Shown here: piece by piece, positions 8,410 through 18,475 of the stretch
How the letters are laid out: every line of letters starts with the position of its first letter
Numbering within the stretch: position 1 is the stretch's first letter
Source of the DNA: Fusobacterium gastrosuis
GTDB taxonomy: Bacteria; Fusobacteriota; Fusobacteriia; Fusobacteriales; Fusobacteriaceae
Direction of reading: 5' to 3'
Length of the DNA stretch: 64,000 nucleotides
Assembly: GCF_900095285.1 (NCBI RefSeq)
Contig: NZ_LT607734.1
Location: 124,001 to 188,000 of the forward strand
The notes under the pieces: generated by a model
The model's input: the letters and a program-made list of their open reading frames with translations, nothing else
What the model was told of the DNA's origin: nothing
Databases searched by the model: none
Translations under genes and position numbers: made by a program

Positions 8410-9762
8410 ATGAAACAAAAAGATTTAATTTCAGGGAGTATTATAGGAAATATTTTAGACTTTTCATTACCATTTTTATTATCATATCTTTTACAAATGC
8501 TATATGGAATGGCAGATTTGTTTATTGTGGCACAGTACAATGGAGTTGATAGTACAACAGCTGTTTCGATAGGGAGTCTCATACTTAAAATGGTGACAGT
8601 TGTAATTATTGGTTTATCAATGGGATCAATGGTTATAATAGCTAAAGCAATTGGAGAAAGAAATGAAGAAAATTTTAAGACAGCAGTTGGAAATACATTT
8701 TCAATATTTTTTATATTTTCAATCTTGGTTACTATTATATTATTAATATTAATAAAACCAATAGTGAATATCATTTCAACTCCAACAGAAGCAATAGAAC
8801 AGACCATAACTTATTTATTTATAGGTTTTATTGGAATTCCATTTATAGTAGCATATAATATATTAAGTTCTATTTTTAGAGGAATGGGCGACACTAAGAG
8901 TCCTTTATTTTTTGTTACAATTGCTTGTGTTTTAAATATTATTTTGGACTATATATTTATAGGGTATTACAAAATAGGGGCTACAGGAGCGGCATTAGGA
9001 ACAGTTCTATCACAAATTGGAAGTGTTATAATCTCTATATATTTTATAAGAAAGAAAAAACTAATTAGAAGTTTTCAAATATCTGATTTAAAATTAAAAA
9101 AAGCTATGATAAAGGCTATATTAAAAATAGGAATCCCAATTGCATTTCAAGATGGATTTATTCAAGCTTCTTTTGTGATTATTACAATTTTTGCAAATCT
9201 TAGAGGTCTAAATGATGCAGCAGCAGTAGGAATAGTTGAAAAAATTATTTCTATTTTATTTATGGTTCCATCTACAATGCTTTCTACAGTATCCGCCTTA
9301 TCTGCTCAAAATATAGGAGCCGGAAAGCAAAAAAGAGCACAGGAAATTTTAAAAATATCAATTATTATAACAGTATCTATAAGTCTTATATTAGCTTTTC
9401 TTATGACTATATTTGCAGAAGATTCTATGAAATTATTTACAAATAATAGCAAGGTTATTTTAGCTGGAAGCCAATATATGAAAGCTTATGTTTGGGACAG
9501 TGTATTTGCAGGAGTACATTTTTGTATGAGTGGATATTTTTGTGCAATAAGTATGTCCAATATTTCATTTTTACATAATATTATATCTATTGTAGTTGCA
9601 AGGATTCCTATCGCCTATTGGGCATCAAGAAAATTTACAAATACTTTGTTTCCTATGGGATTAGCAGCTGTAATAGGATCAATAATTTCTATAATAATTT
9701 GTGTTGTAGCATATCAAATCTTAGAAAAGAGAGCTTATAAAAATTTTTTTAATCTTGCTTAA
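8410..9762 (+). CDS. MATE family multidrug/cation antiporter
   Basis: 450-residue inner-membrane exporter with about 12 hydrophobic helices in two homologous halves. N-terminal features such as GNILDFSLPFLLSYLLQMLYGMADLFIV and the mid-protein IFRGMGDTKSPLFF are typical of the DinF/NorM-like MATE group of Firmicutes and Fusobacteria (named here only in part). Exports drugs or cationic metabolites in exchange for Na+ or H+. The ATG follows AAGGAG at about 12 bases, rather far. The MerR gene starts nine bases after its stop, so the two form an operon. Substrate unknown. Confidence 0.93.
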   Translation: MKQKDLISGSIIGNILDFSLPFLLSYLLQMLYGMADLFIVAQYNGVDSTTAVSIGSLILKMVTVVIIGLSMGSMVIIAKAIGERNEENFKTAVGNTFSIFFIFSILVTIILLILIKPIVNIISTPTEAIEQTITYLFIGFIGIPFIVAYNILSSIFRGMGDTKSPLFFVTIACVLNIILDYIFIGYYKIGATGAALGTVLSQIGSVIISIYFIRKKKLIRSFQISDLKLKKAMIKAILKIGIPIAFQDGFIQASFVIITIFANLRGLNDAAAVGIVEKIISILFMVPSTMLSTVSALSAQNIGAGKQKRAQEILKISIIITVSISLILAFLMTIFAEDSMKLFTNNSKVILAGSQYMKAYVWDSVFAGVHFCMSGYFCAISMSNISFLHNIISIVVARIPIAYWASRKFTNTLFPMGLAAVIGSIISIIICVVAYQILEKRAYKNFFNLA

Positions 9763-9771
9763 GGAGATTTT

Positions 9772-10596
9772 ATGGAAAAAAATAATTTATTTCAAATAGG
9801 AACTATATCCAAAATGTTTAATATCAGTGTTGGAACTCTCAGACATTATGAAAAATTAAATTTAATAAAACCTGAATATATTGATACTGATTCAAACTAT
9901 CGTTATTATAGTAGTTACCAATTTGAAATACTCAATACCATACGCTATTTGAGAGCTTTGGATATGTCTTTAAATGATATAAAAGAATTTTTACAAAATA
10001 GAGATATCGAACTTATAGAAAAGAAATTATTAAGTCAAAAGGAACAGATAAAAGAAAAACAAAAAATTTTAGAAAGTATAGAGAAAAAAATAGATTATAG
10101 AATAAAACAAATTAGAGATGCAAAAAATTCTGAATTGGATGTAATTGATATCAAAGAATTTCCAAAAATGAAAATAACATGGATAAAAGATAATTTTAAT
10201 AATAGATCTGTTCATGATATAGAGGTAGCTATTAGAAAATTAGTAGATAATCAAAAAAATGAAATGATTTTTTTAGGCAAAATAGGTTTTGGTATTTCTA
10301 AGGAAAATTTACTTATAAAAAGTATTAAAACATATAATTGTATTTTTATGGTTTTAGATGAAGAAGATAAATATAGTGGTGACATAATAAATATAGAATC
10401 TCAAATTTGTGTGTCTATTCGATATAAAGGGAGTCATGAAGAGGCTGGAAAATATTATGAAAAATTACTAAATTATATTAATGAAAATAAAATGTCAATA
10501 ATAGGATTTTCAAAAGAAATTACTATGATAGATGAGGGTTTGACTTCTGATAGAGAGAAACATGTAACTGAAATAAGAATCCCAGTTAAACTATGA
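9772..10596 (+). CDS. MerR-family transcriptional regulator (BmrR/BltR-like)
   Basis: 274 residues: an N-terminal winged helix with the MerR signature (GTISKMFNISVGTLRHYEKLNLIKP, about 7-33; YRYYSSYQ), a dimerisation coiled coil (about 75-125), and a C-terminal effector domain of the GyrI/BmrR drug-binding type (about 135-274). The second gene of the MATE operon, it starts nine bases after the exporter with AAGGAG before the ATG. The 19-bp-spacer promoter ahead of the exporter is its probable target. An inducer binding the C-terminal domain would switch on the exporter and itself. This is inference from family behaviour. Confidence 0.9.
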   Translation: MEKNNLFQIGTISKMFNISVGTLRHYEKLNLIKPEYIDTDSNYRYYSSYQFEILNTIRYLRALDMSLNDIKEFLQNRDIELIEKKLLSQKEQIKEKQKILESIEKKIDYRIKQIRDAKNSELDVIDIKEFPKMKITWIKDNFNNRSVHDIEVAIRKLVDNQKNEMIFLGKIGFGISKENLLIKSIKTYNCIFMVLDEEDKYSGDIINIESQICVSIRYKGSHEEAGKYYEKLLNYINENKMSIIGFSKEITMIDEGLTSDREKHVTEIRIPVKL

Positions 10597-10626
10597 AAAA
10601 TAGAAAATATGTATATATGAACATAA

Positions 10627-10668
10627 AAAATAGTGCTATTGTAAATTCACAATAGCACTATTTTCTCT
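10627..10668. terminator. Bidirectional terminator between the MerR and peptide-binding protein genes
   Basis: Perfect 16-bp stem (10627-10642 with 10649-10664) with a six-base loop, flanked by A and T runs. It serves the convergent genes ending at 10596 (plus) and, less directly, 10747 (minus). Confidence 0.9.
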
Positions 10669-10746
10669 TTTCAAACTATACTTCTATTTTCTATAAGGAC
10701 TTTTATTATATCTATCTAATATTTTTTTATACTATTTAAAAAACTT

Positions 10747-12273
10747 TTATTGTTCTATTGACACTTCATATATTTCAAAAGAATGAGCTGTTCCTAATTT
10801 AAAACCTTTAACATTCTTTTGTGTTGCAACAGCTTGCATAGGATAAACCATCATATACATAGGAATATCTTTTCTTATTATCTCTTGAATTTCTTTATAA
10901 ATTTCATTTCTTTTTACAGGATCTAATTCTGTTTTCCCAGCCATTAATAATTCATCTACTTTTTGATTTGAATAGAAAGTTCTATTTCCAGCTGAACCCT
11001 GACTATTTGTACTTACCAATTGATAAACTCCATAGTCTGGATCTCTTGTTACTGTTGTCCAACCAAGTAAAAACATTTCATGATCTCCTCTTGCCGTTCC
11101 ATCTAAATAAGCTCCCCATTCAAGAATTTCTATTGTTACATCTATACCAACTTGCTTTAATTGATCTTGCAATATAACTGCAATATCTCTTCTTACCGGT
11201 TGATCACTTGTCCAAATTTTTGTTTTGAATCCATTTTCATATCCTGCTTCTTTTAGTAATTCTTTTGCTTTTTCAATATTTTGAGTAAATTTCTCAACAT
11301 CTACATGACCTGATATTTGTGTTCCGATTATAGAAGTTGCAGCTTCTGCAGAACCTAAATATACTGTATCTATAATAGCTTTTTGATCTATTGCATAAGA
11401 TATAGCTTCTCTAACTTTTGGATTATTAAATGGAGTTTTTTTCAAGTTGAATCCTAAATATTCAGTTCTTGCTTGAGGTGCTTCTATAAGAGTAAAATTT
11501 TTATCTCCTCTTATTTTATTTTTATCCATTATACTAACATCATAGATTATATCTAGTTCTCCTGTTTCCAATCCTATTGTTCTATTAGTTTCTTCTACAA
11601 TATTTCTAAATACAACATTTTTAACAGGAGCTTCTCCTCTCCAATAATCTGGGAATGCTTCTAAAGTTATTCTATCTCCACTTTCCCAAGAAACAAATTT
11701 ATAAGGTCCTGTTCCAACAGGATTTCTTCCAAAAGAATCTCCAGCTTCTTTAGTTAGTTTTTCACTCAATACAACTATATTGTCATGAGATAAATTATTT
11801 AAAATAGCTGCCATTGGTTTTTCTGTAGTAACTTTAACTGTATAATCATCAATAAGTTCAACTGAAGAAATTCCTTTCACTACCTCATGCATTATAGGAG
11901 ATGATAGAGCTCTTTCTAAAGAAAATTTTACATCTGATGCTTTCATTTCATCACCATTATGAAATTTTACACCCTTTTTTATATGAAAAATTATAGTATT
12001 CCCATCCGGTCTTTCCCAAGATTCTGCTAAACATGGTATAGGATTCGCATTTTTATCAAGTTTCATTAAAGGATCAAAAATTTGCATAGTAACTCTCGTA
12101 GAAGCACTATCATTTGATGAATATGGGTCTAATGTCTTTGCATCTGATCCCTGTGCAATAATTAAAGTATCTTTTTTTACTTCTCCAGTTTTGTTATCAG
12201 TTTTTCCTCCACAAGCTGTAAATATTAATAAACAAAAAATAAAAGTAATAAAAAATAAAATTCTTCTTTTCAT
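10747..12273 (-). CDS. Peptide ABC transporter substrate-binding lipoprotein (family 5, DppA/OppA-like)
   Basis: 508 residues. The N terminus is a lipoprotein signal (MKRRILFFITFIFCLLIFTAC) with cleavage before Cys21, so it is lipid-anchored. The SBP_bac_5 core includes TLIIAQGSDAKTLDPYSSNDSAS and TIIFHIKKGVKFHNGDEM, standard for dipeptide/oligopeptide-binding proteins, with the C-terminal PMYMMVYP. No permease or ATPase genes are adjacent: it is an orphan receptor that must share a transporter encoded elsewhere. AAGGAGG stands before the ATG. The 300-base leader is A/T-rich with no recognisable control element. Could equally bind glutathione, nickel-chelates or heme; the family does not settle the ligand. 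Confidence 0.93.
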   Translation of the reverse strand: MKRRILFFITFIFCLLIFTACGGKTDNKTGEVKKDTLIIAQGSDAKTLDPYSSNDSASTRVTMQIFDPLMKLDKNANPIPCLAESWERPDGNTIIFHIKKGVKFHNGDEMKASDVKFSLERALSSPIMHEVVKGISSVELIDDYTVKVTTEKPMAAILNNLSHDNIVVLSEKLTKEAGDSFGRNPVGTGPYKFVSWESGDRITLEAFPDYWRGEAPVKNVVFRNIVEETNRTIGLETGELDIIYDVSIMDKNKIRGDKNFTLIEAPQARTEYLGFNLKKTPFNNPKVREAISYAIDQKAIIDTVYLGSAEAATSIIGTQISGHVDVEKFTQNIEKAKELLKEAGYENGFKTKIWTSDQPVRRDIAVILQDQLKQVGIDVTIEILEWGAYLDGTARGDHEMFLLGWTTVTRDPDYGVYQLVSTNSQGSAGNRTFYSNQKVDELLMAGKTELDPVKRNEIYKEIQEIIRKDIPMYMMVYPMQAVATQKNVKGFKLGTAHSFEIYEVSIEQ

Positions 12274-12545
12274 ACTTCCTCCTTATAAATAAAAATAAAA
12301 TTTTTGTTATATTGTTTACAAACAAATTTTAAACTTGTATAAAACTACTTTAATCTATCAGTCTTTTGATAATTAATAGTTTATATATTTTTATTTTAAG
12401 TATATATTTTTAGTTTATAATACATTTTATATTATTTTTGTAGTAAATACAACTTTTTTTAAAAAAATATATATTTAATTAATTTAACTACAAATTTTTA
12501 TTAATTAAGTAGAAGAAAATTTTATAAAAGTAAACATTCATAAAT
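12274..12545. other. A/T-rich intergenic region, no gene found
   Basis: Upstream of the peptide-binding protein. Nearly pure A/T, with stop codons in all frames. It must hold the promoter of the lipoprotein gene, but no single -35/-10 pair stands out. Confidence 0.5.
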
Positions 12546-12546
12546 A

Positions 12547-12586
12547 AAAAATCCCTGCTGCTATTTTTATTGCAACTGGGATTTTT
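12547..12586 (-). terminator. Intrinsic terminator of the RND efflux operon
   Basis: AAAAATCCC (12547-12555) pairs with GGGATTTTT (12578-12586), with an inner TGC/GCA pairing. The minus-strand transcript ends in a U run, six bases after the last gene of the operon. Confidence 0.8.
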
Positions 12587-12591
12587 ATCTT

Positions 12592-12981
12592 TTATTTTAT
12601 AAATTTTTCTTTTAATTCTTCTAAAAGTACATCATCAACAGGGATATCCTCTTCATAGAAACTTTTTATTACTCTATCAAATGGAACTATCCATAAAGAC
12701 ATAACAATTCCCTTAGGCAAAGCCATTCTGAAAGTTTTTAGTTTTACAAGCAAATCATCTACTTTATTTTCTTTCATTGGTATAAAAAAGGCAGACGAAG
12801 AACCTGGCCAAGTTTTACTTTGCTTTTGTTTAACTTTTTCACTAACAGCTCTATTGACATTACTTTCCACAGCATAGTTATGAATGTTTATATACTCCAA
12901 AAATTCTTCTAATCTCCTAGCTTGAGAATCATTGATATGAATCATCAACATTTTATAGATTTTTTCATTTTCTAATTCCAT
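12592..12981 (-). CDS. Small PII-like protein linked to RND pumps (PG0541-like)
   Basis: 129 soluble residues, one base from the RND pump gene, as the last gene of the efflux operon. The fold pattern (short beta strands and helices, MLMIHIN..., FFIPMKENKVDDLLVKLKTFRM, GIVMSLWIVPFDRVI) resembles the ferredoxin/PII-like small proteins that accompany RND transporters in Bacteroidetes and Fusobacteria, the PG0541-type transporter-associated family. Assignment is from memory of that family and from position, not from a search. A role as a cytosolic regulator or sensor of the pump is plausible but unproven. It is not a pump subunit in the classical tripartite model. Confidence 0.65.
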   Translation of the reverse strand: MELENEKIYKMLMIHINDSQARRLEEFLEYINIHNYAVESNVNRAVSEKVKQKQSKTWPGSSSAFFIPMKENKVDDLLVKLKTFRMALPKGIVMSLWIVPFDRVIKSFYEEDIPVDDVLLEELKEKFIK

Positions 12982-12982
12982 A

Positions 12983-15900
12983 TTAATTCACTCCTTTTTT
13001 CTTTTTAGAGAATTTTTTTAAAGAACTTTTTAAGTATTTTAGCACATTTGTATTCATATCATCAACTAAAGTATAAAGTATAGGAATAACTATAAGTGTC
13101 AAAAGTGTTGAAAATGATAAACCAAATATAACTGTGAGAGCCATACCTCTATAAATTTCAGACCCCTCTCCTATACCTAAAGCCATCGGTATCATACCTA
13201 ATACTGTTGTAGCAGTTGTCATAAGTATAGGTCTTAATCTTGTTGTACAAGATTCTATAATAGCTTCTGATCTAGTAGAGCCTCTTTCTCGCAACATTTT
13301 TATAAAGTCAATAAGAACAATAGCATTATTAACAACAACTCCAGCAAGTAAGATAATACCTATCATAACCATTATATCTAGAGGTTGTCCGAATATTACT
13401 AAGCCCCAAATAACTCCAATAAGGGCTAGTGGAATTGAACCTATAACTATTATTGGTAAAATAAAGCTTTCAAATTGAGAAGCAAGTAAGGCATATATTA
13501 AGAATATTGAAATTCCTAATGCAAAACTCAATTGACTCATAGCTTTTATCATATTTTCTGTATCTCCTCCCCAACTATAACTGATTGAATTTGCAGGGTT
13601 GGCATTTTTAAATTCTTCAATAAATTTTTGTTGTATAGCTTGTTGACCTGCTCCAGCATCATTTCCAGATATAGTAACCGCATAGATTCTATTTTTCTTT
13701 TTTATTTCAGAAGATGCTTCAGCATTTTTTATAGTAGCTACATCGGATAATTTTATAAATTTATGATCTCCTATTTTTATATTAATTTGTTCAAGTGCAG
13801 CAATATTATTTCTTTTTTCCTTAGGTAATCTGATAAGAACATCAATTTCTTCGGTACCACTTTTTATGGTAACAGTGTTTCCTCTATCTCCACCTAATAC
13901 ATAGTAACTAAGAGTCTGTGCAATTGTAACAGGGTTAATACCATAAGACTTTACCTTTTCTCTATCTACTTCAATTCTAAGTTCTGAAGAACCAGATGTT
14001 AAAGTTGAAGTAAGCTCCATAATACCATTATATTTTTGCATCTTTTCTAAAATAATATTTCCAAGTGATTTTATCTCATCAAGATTAGTCCCCTCTATAA
14101 CAAATTCAACATCTCTGCTGGAAGTTCCGCTTTGAAAATCACTTGATAGACTGATTTTTGTGTCCAAGATATTTTTAGTCAGTGGTCTTATTTCATCCAT
14201 AACTTCAAAAACAGATTTTTTTCTATCACCTTTTTTACCAATATCAACATTTAATGTTATACTTCCAGATTGTACAATAGTAGAATAACTTACAGTATTT
14301 TCATGAGTAGCTACAAGCTTTTCCATTTCTCTGGCTATTCTATCAGCTTTTTCAATGTCCGTACCTTTTTGTAATTCAGCAGTTATTGAAAATTGACCTT
14401 GGTCCTGTTTAGGGAAAAATTCAAATTTTAAAAGTTTAGGTCCCACTATCATTGTAAAAATGAAAATACCAATAGCTATAAAAACTGTTTTTGCTCTATG
14501 AACAACTGACCAACCTATAATTGAAAGATAGATTTTTTTTACTTTTGAAAAAACTTTTCCATCTGTTGTAACCATAGATTGTGAATTTAAAAATTTGCTG
14601 GCAAGCATAGGAATTAAAGTAATTGCAACTATAAGAGCTGCTATATTTGAAAATATTATAGAATAAGCCATATCCCTAAATATTTCTCTTGATATTCCGG
14701 GTATAAATAATATTGGAATAAATACTACCATTGTAGTTAAAGATGAAGCTATAATAGACATAGTAACTTCGTTAGTTCCATTTTCAGCTGCTTCAAGAGT
14801 GGGAGCATTAAGTTCAGTTAAATGACGATATATATTATCTACAACAACAACAGAGTTATCTGTAAGCATTCCCACCCCTATTGATAATCCCATAAGGGAT
14901 ATTAAATTCAGTGTAGTTCCTGCCATAGATAAAAATGCAAATGTAAATATTACTGCAACCGGAAGAGATGCTGAAATAAGTAAAGTACTTCTAAAACTTT
15001 TTAAAAAGACAAGTAATATTATAGAAGCCAGTACTAAACCTTGAATAGCAGAACTAGAAACATTTGATATTGAATTATTGATATCTATTGAAGTATCTAA
15101 AACAATTCTCTTTTGTGTCCCAGCAGGCATCATTCCTTCTAAGTTATCAATTGTTTTAAAGACTGCATTGTTTAATTCAACTGTACTACCATCACTAGAT
15201 TTAGAAACCATTACAGTTATTGCATCCTCACCATTTAAGTAACCAATGGTTGATTTATCCTCATGAGTTAAAACAACATCAGCTACATCACTTAATCTCA
15301 AAGTATTCCCATTAGCTGTGATAACCATACTTTTAAAATCATCTATGGTATTCATTTCACCCATGAATCTTAAAATCATGTCTTTATTTCCATCTGAAAC
15401 TTTTCCAACTGGAATAGTAGGAGTTGAAGCTGAAATAAGAGAATAAAGTTCCATAGGAGTCATATTATAAGCAGCTAGTTTATCAGAATCAACTTGAACT
15501 TGTAATTGTTTAGTTGGGTTTCCAAAAATACTGACCTCACCTATTCCTTCTAGACTTTCAAGTTGAGGTTTTAAATACTGGTCTATAAAAGTAGCTAATG
15601 TAGATTTATTTGGAGAAGTAAATGCTATAATTGCAGTTAAATTTCCAGAAGCGACTTCCATTTTCCTAACTATTGGAGAATTCGCATCGTTAGGCAAACT
15701 ATTGGCAATTTTAGATATTTCTCTTTGGACTTCATTAACTTTTTCATTAGATTTTACTCCAAAGTTAAATTTAATAACTATGGTAGATGAACCATAAGTT
15801 GAAGTTGAACTTATAGTGTCAATTCCTTCAACATTGGGTAAAGCTTCTTCAATTTTTTTTGTAATTTGATTTTCTACATCTTCAGCAACAGCCCCTGTCC

Positions 15901-16051
15901 ATGTTGTAGAAACAGTAACAACTGGAACTTGCATATTAGGTAACATTTCTTTTTTCATACTAAACATGGCAAGAAGCCCAATGAAGATGACAGATATCAT
16001 TATCATAGTCGTAGCAACTGGTCTACGAATAGATATTCCTGCAAGTGTCAT
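12983..16051 (-). CDS. RND efflux pump inner-membrane transporter (HAE-1, AcrB/MexB-like)
   Basis: 1022-residue proton-driven exporter, full length for AcrB-type pumps, with a first helix at about 12-30 and two large periplasmic loops separating two six-helix bundles. TM4 reads GMLTDNSVVVVDN: the first proton-relay aspartate (AcrB Asp407) is present but the second (Asp408) is Asn, as in many HAE-1 pumps outside Proteobacteria. The C terminus is Lys-rich and cytosolic. The stop codon of the adaptor gene and this ATG overlap by one base (16051), showing tight translational coupling. The operon also supplies the outer-membrane channel. Substrate range unknown. Confidence 0.95.
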   Translation of the reverse strand: MTLAGISIRRPVATTMIMISVIFIGLLAMFSMKKEMLPNMQVPVVTVSTTWTGAVAEDVENQITKKIEEALPNVEGIDTISSTSTYGSSTIVIKFNFGVKSNEKVNEVQREISKIANSLPNDANSPIVRKMEVASGNLTAIIAFTSPNKSTLATFIDQYLKPQLESLEGIGEVSIFGNPTKQLQVQVDSDKLAAYNMTPMELYSLISASTPTIPVGKVSDGNKDMILRFMGEMNTIDDFKSMVITANGNTLRLSDVADVVLTHEDKSTIGYLNGEDAITVMVSKSSDGSTVELNNAVFKTIDNLEGMMPAGTQKRIVLDTSIDINNSISNVSSSAIQGLVLASIILLVFLKSFRSTLLISASLPVAVIFTFAFLSMAGTTLNLISLMGLSIGVGMLTDNSVVVVDNIYRHLTELNAPTLEAAENGTNEVTMSIIASSLTTMVVFIPILFIPGISREIFRDMAYSIIFSNIAALIVAITLIPMLASKFLNSQSMVTTDGKVFSKVKKIYLSIIGWSVVHRAKTVFIAIGIFIFTMIVGPKLLKFEFFPKQDQGQFSITAELQKGTDIEKADRIAREMEKLVATHENTVSYSTIVQSGSITLNVDIGKKGDRKKSVFEVMDEIRPLTKNILDTKISLSSDFQSGTSSRDVEFVIEGTNLDEIKSLGNIILEKMQKYNGIMELTSTLTSGSSELRIEVDREKVKSYGINPVTIAQTLSYYVLGGDRGNTVTIKSGTEEIDVLIRLPKEKRNNIAALEQINIKIGDHKFIKLSDVATIKNAEASSEIKKKNRIYAVTISGNDAGAGQQAIQQKFIEEFKNANPANSISYSWGGDTENMIKAMSQLSFALGISIFLIYALLASQFESFILPIIVIGSIPLALIGVIWGLVIFGQPLDIMVMIGIILLAGVVVNNAIVLIDFIKMLRERGSTRSEAIIESCTTRLRPILMTTATTVLGMIPMALGIGEGSEIYRGMALTVIFGLSFSTLLTLIVIPILYTLVDDMNTNVLKYLKSSLKKFSKKKKGVN

Positions 16052-17136
16052 TAATTATTCACCTCATTTTTTATTTCAACCTCATCATTATCTTGTAATC
16101 CGAAAAGTCCTTTTATAACTATTTTATCTCCTGCTTTTATATCAGTAGAATTGATTTCAGTATATGGAAGATTAGTTACTCCTGTTTTAACTTCAACTTG
16201 GTGAACTTTTTTATTAGTAGCATCGTATTTATAAATATAGTTTAGTAATTCTTTTACGAATATGGCTTCATCCTCTACAACTAAAACATTAACTTTTCCT
16301 ATATTTATAACAACATCACCATACATTCCATCTTTTATAGCCTTATCCGTGTTATCCAAAGAAAGTTTTATTTGGAAATTTTTTGTAGTAGAATCAGCAA
16401 CAGGATTTAATTCAGTAATAGTAGCATCATATTCTCTATTTAATGCAGCAACTCTAACTTTTAAAGTGTCACCTTTATTAACTTTAGATATAGCTTCAGC
16501 AGGGACTCCAACATAGGCTTCTATTTCACTATCATTTAAAACAGTAAATACTGTTTCTTGTGCAGCAACTTTATTCCCGACTTTCACAAATAGGTTGGCT
16601 ACAACTCCATCAGTATCAGCTCTTCTAGTTAATTTATCATAGTCATTTTTAGCACTTTGTAGACTTGCTTGAGCAACTTCTAGGCTTCCTCTTGCATTAA
16701 TAAAAGAACTTTCATATTGAGAAAATTCTAAAAAAGAAATAAGCTGTTTATTGAATAAAACTTTAAATTTTTCATAATTAGCTCTGGCAATATCAAATGC
16801 AGCTTTAGCTGATTGATAGTTGGCACTGGCTTGTAAATAAAGAGCTTTAGTTGTAGGGTCAGAAAACTCAACAACAAGCTCACCTTTTCTTACAAAATCA
16901 CCATTTGTTTTATATATTTTTTCAACAGTCCCACCTTTTTCAGTAGAATGATTTATTTTATCTTTAGGTTGTAGAGTTATGCTTGATTCGAATAACTTGG
17001 ACATTTCTTTTTCTTTTACTTCTCCAAGCTCAACAATTTTTACTATTTTCTTTTCTTCAACAACTTTTTCTTCTTTTTTACCACAAGCAATTATAAATAA
17101 ACTGGTAGCTAAGATAAGTCCTAAAATTCTTTTCAT
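16051..17136 (-). CDS. RND efflux periplasmic adaptor lipoprotein (membrane fusion protein)
   Basis: 361 residues. The signal MKRILGLILATSLFIIAC ends with a lipobox and Cys18, so the adaptor is lipid-anchored. HlyD/AcrA layout: a split barrel-sandwich (KIYKTNGDFVRKGELVVEFSDPT; DGVVANLFVKVGNKVAAQETVF), a coiled-coil hairpin (about 85-155) and a beta barrel with VGVPAEAISKVNKGDTLKV. It bridges the RND pump and the TolC-type channel. The gene follows tolC by 24 bases and overlaps the pump gene by one base. Confidence 0.94.
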   Translation of the reverse strand: MKRILGLILATSLFIIACGKKEEKVVEEKKIVKIVELGEVKEKEMSKLFESSITLQPKDKINHSTEKGGTVEKIYKTNGDFVRKGELVVEFSDPTTKALYLQASANYQSAKAAFDIARANYEKFKVLFNKQLISFLEFSQYESSFINARGSLEVAQASLQSAKNDYDKLTRRADTDGVVANLFVKVGNKVAAQETVFTVLNDSEIEAYVGVPAEAISKVNKGDTLKVRVAALNREYDATITELNPVADSTTKNFQIKLSLDNTDKAIKDGMYGDVVINIGKVNVLVVEDEAIFVKELLNYIYKYDATNKKVHQVEVKTGVTNLPYTEINSTDIKAGDKIVIKGLFGLQDNDEVEIKNEVNN

Positions 17137-17160
17137 GTTCTATTCTTCCCCTTTACAAAA

Positions 17161-18429
17161 TTAAATAATAAGTGATCTATATTTTTCAAATGCTAAATAA
17201 TAGTCCATAAGTGTCTTATTATAGTCAATGTTAGCATCTCTGTATGTATTTTCTGTGTTTAAATAATCAATAGTTGAAATTAGACCAGCATCATATCTCT
17301 CTTGATCCATTTCAAAATTTAGTCTAGCTACTTCAAGTGCTTTACTTTTAGAATCTCTCAGTTTTTCTAATCTTAACAGATCAAAATATGCACTTTTTAC
17401 TGAAATTTCAATATTTTCTTTTGTCGAAATTTCTTGTAATTTTTTTTGTTCTTCTTCGAGTTTAGCAATTTTATAATCATCTATATCTGAGCCAAATGAA
17501 AATACATTCCAAGAAACTTGTATTCCACCACGCCATTTTGCATCTCTATAAGAATTTTCAAATTTAGTTCTCTCCGTTGTACCATAAGTAGCAAAAGCTG
17601 ATACTTTAGGTAACATATCTCCAGCTGCTGCCATAGTTTTTGCCTCAGAAATTTTATACTGTTCTTCAGAAATTTTTGCAGCCAAACTTTCTGTTGTAGC
17701 TTGCTTTAAGTCCTCATCAATATTTATAGTAGAAGATAAATTAGATGGAACAGAGAAATTTACTACATTTATTATCTCAGATTTATCTAAACCAGTTTTA
17801 ATTCTTAATTGCTCTCTATAAGTATCTATTTGACTTTTTATGGCTATGATATTAGCATCAACTTCAAGTAATGAATATTCAGTTTTAGAGATATCAGTTT
17901 TTGTAATCAATTGAAGTTCTAATTGCACCTTTTGTTTATCATATCTTTTTTGAAGTATTGATTTAGAATTTTCAAGAGCCTGTAAATCTTTTTCAGCATT
18001 TAAAAGGTTAAAAAATACAGCTATTGTATCTATTCTCATTTGAATTTTTGAATTTAAAAAATTGTAGTTAGCTATATTCTCATAGGATTTTGCTCCTTGT
18101 ATACCAGCTAAAATTGTTCCGCCAGTAAACAATGGTTGAGAAATAGTAATACTCTGTGTATAACCACTTCTTGTTTTAGTCGAAGTATTGTTATCAATTG
18201 CAACAATCCTATCATAATTAGTTCGAGCGTACTGACCAGTGTAAGCTACAGTAGGCAAAGCTGCTTTAAAAGCTTTACTTAAATTTAGTTCAGAAATCTC
18301 TAAATCCTTTTCAGCGACTTGTATTGTTTTACTATTTGTAATAGCTAAATCAATTGCTTCTTCAAGAGTTAAATCACGAGCTAATAATGAACTGCTAAGC
18401 AGTAAAAAAAATGTAAGTAATTTTTTCAT
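17161..18429 (-). CDS. TolC-family outer-membrane efflux channel
   Basis: 422 residues, signal peptide MKKLLTFFLLLSSSLLA then mature RDLTLEEAIDLAI, the usual OEP start. Two internally similar halves are rich in long coiled-coil helices, as expected of the alpha-barrel tunnel; GYTQSITISQPLFTGG and GGIQVSWNVFSFG are the beta-barrel strand segments of each half. Its presence shows a diderm envelope. It is first of the three pump genes, 46 bases after the TetR gene, and likely on the same transcript. Confidence 0.94.
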   Translation of the reverse strand: MKKLLTFFLLLSSSLLARDLTLEEAIDLAITNSKTIQVAEKDLEISELNLSKAFKAALPTVAYTGQYARTNYDRIVAIDNNTSTKTRSGYTQSITISQPLFTGGTILAGIQGAKSYENIANYNFLNSKIQMRIDTIAVFFNLLNAEKDLQALENSKSILQKRYDKQKVQLELQLITKTDISKTEYSLLEVDANIIAIKSQIDTYREQLRIKTGLDKSEIINVVNFSVPSNLSSTINIDEDLKQATTESLAAKISEEQYKISEAKTMAAAGDMLPKVSAFATYGTTERTKFENSYRDAKWRGGIQVSWNVFSFGSDIDDYKIAKLEEEQKKLQEISTKENIEISVKSAYFDLLRLEKLRDSKSKALEVARLNFEMDQERYDAGLISTIDYLNTENTYRDANIDYNKTLMDYYLAFEKYRSLII

Positions 18430-18475
18430 ATTTTTGAGTTATTGTAATATAATTTCACAAAACTCATTCCTCCTT

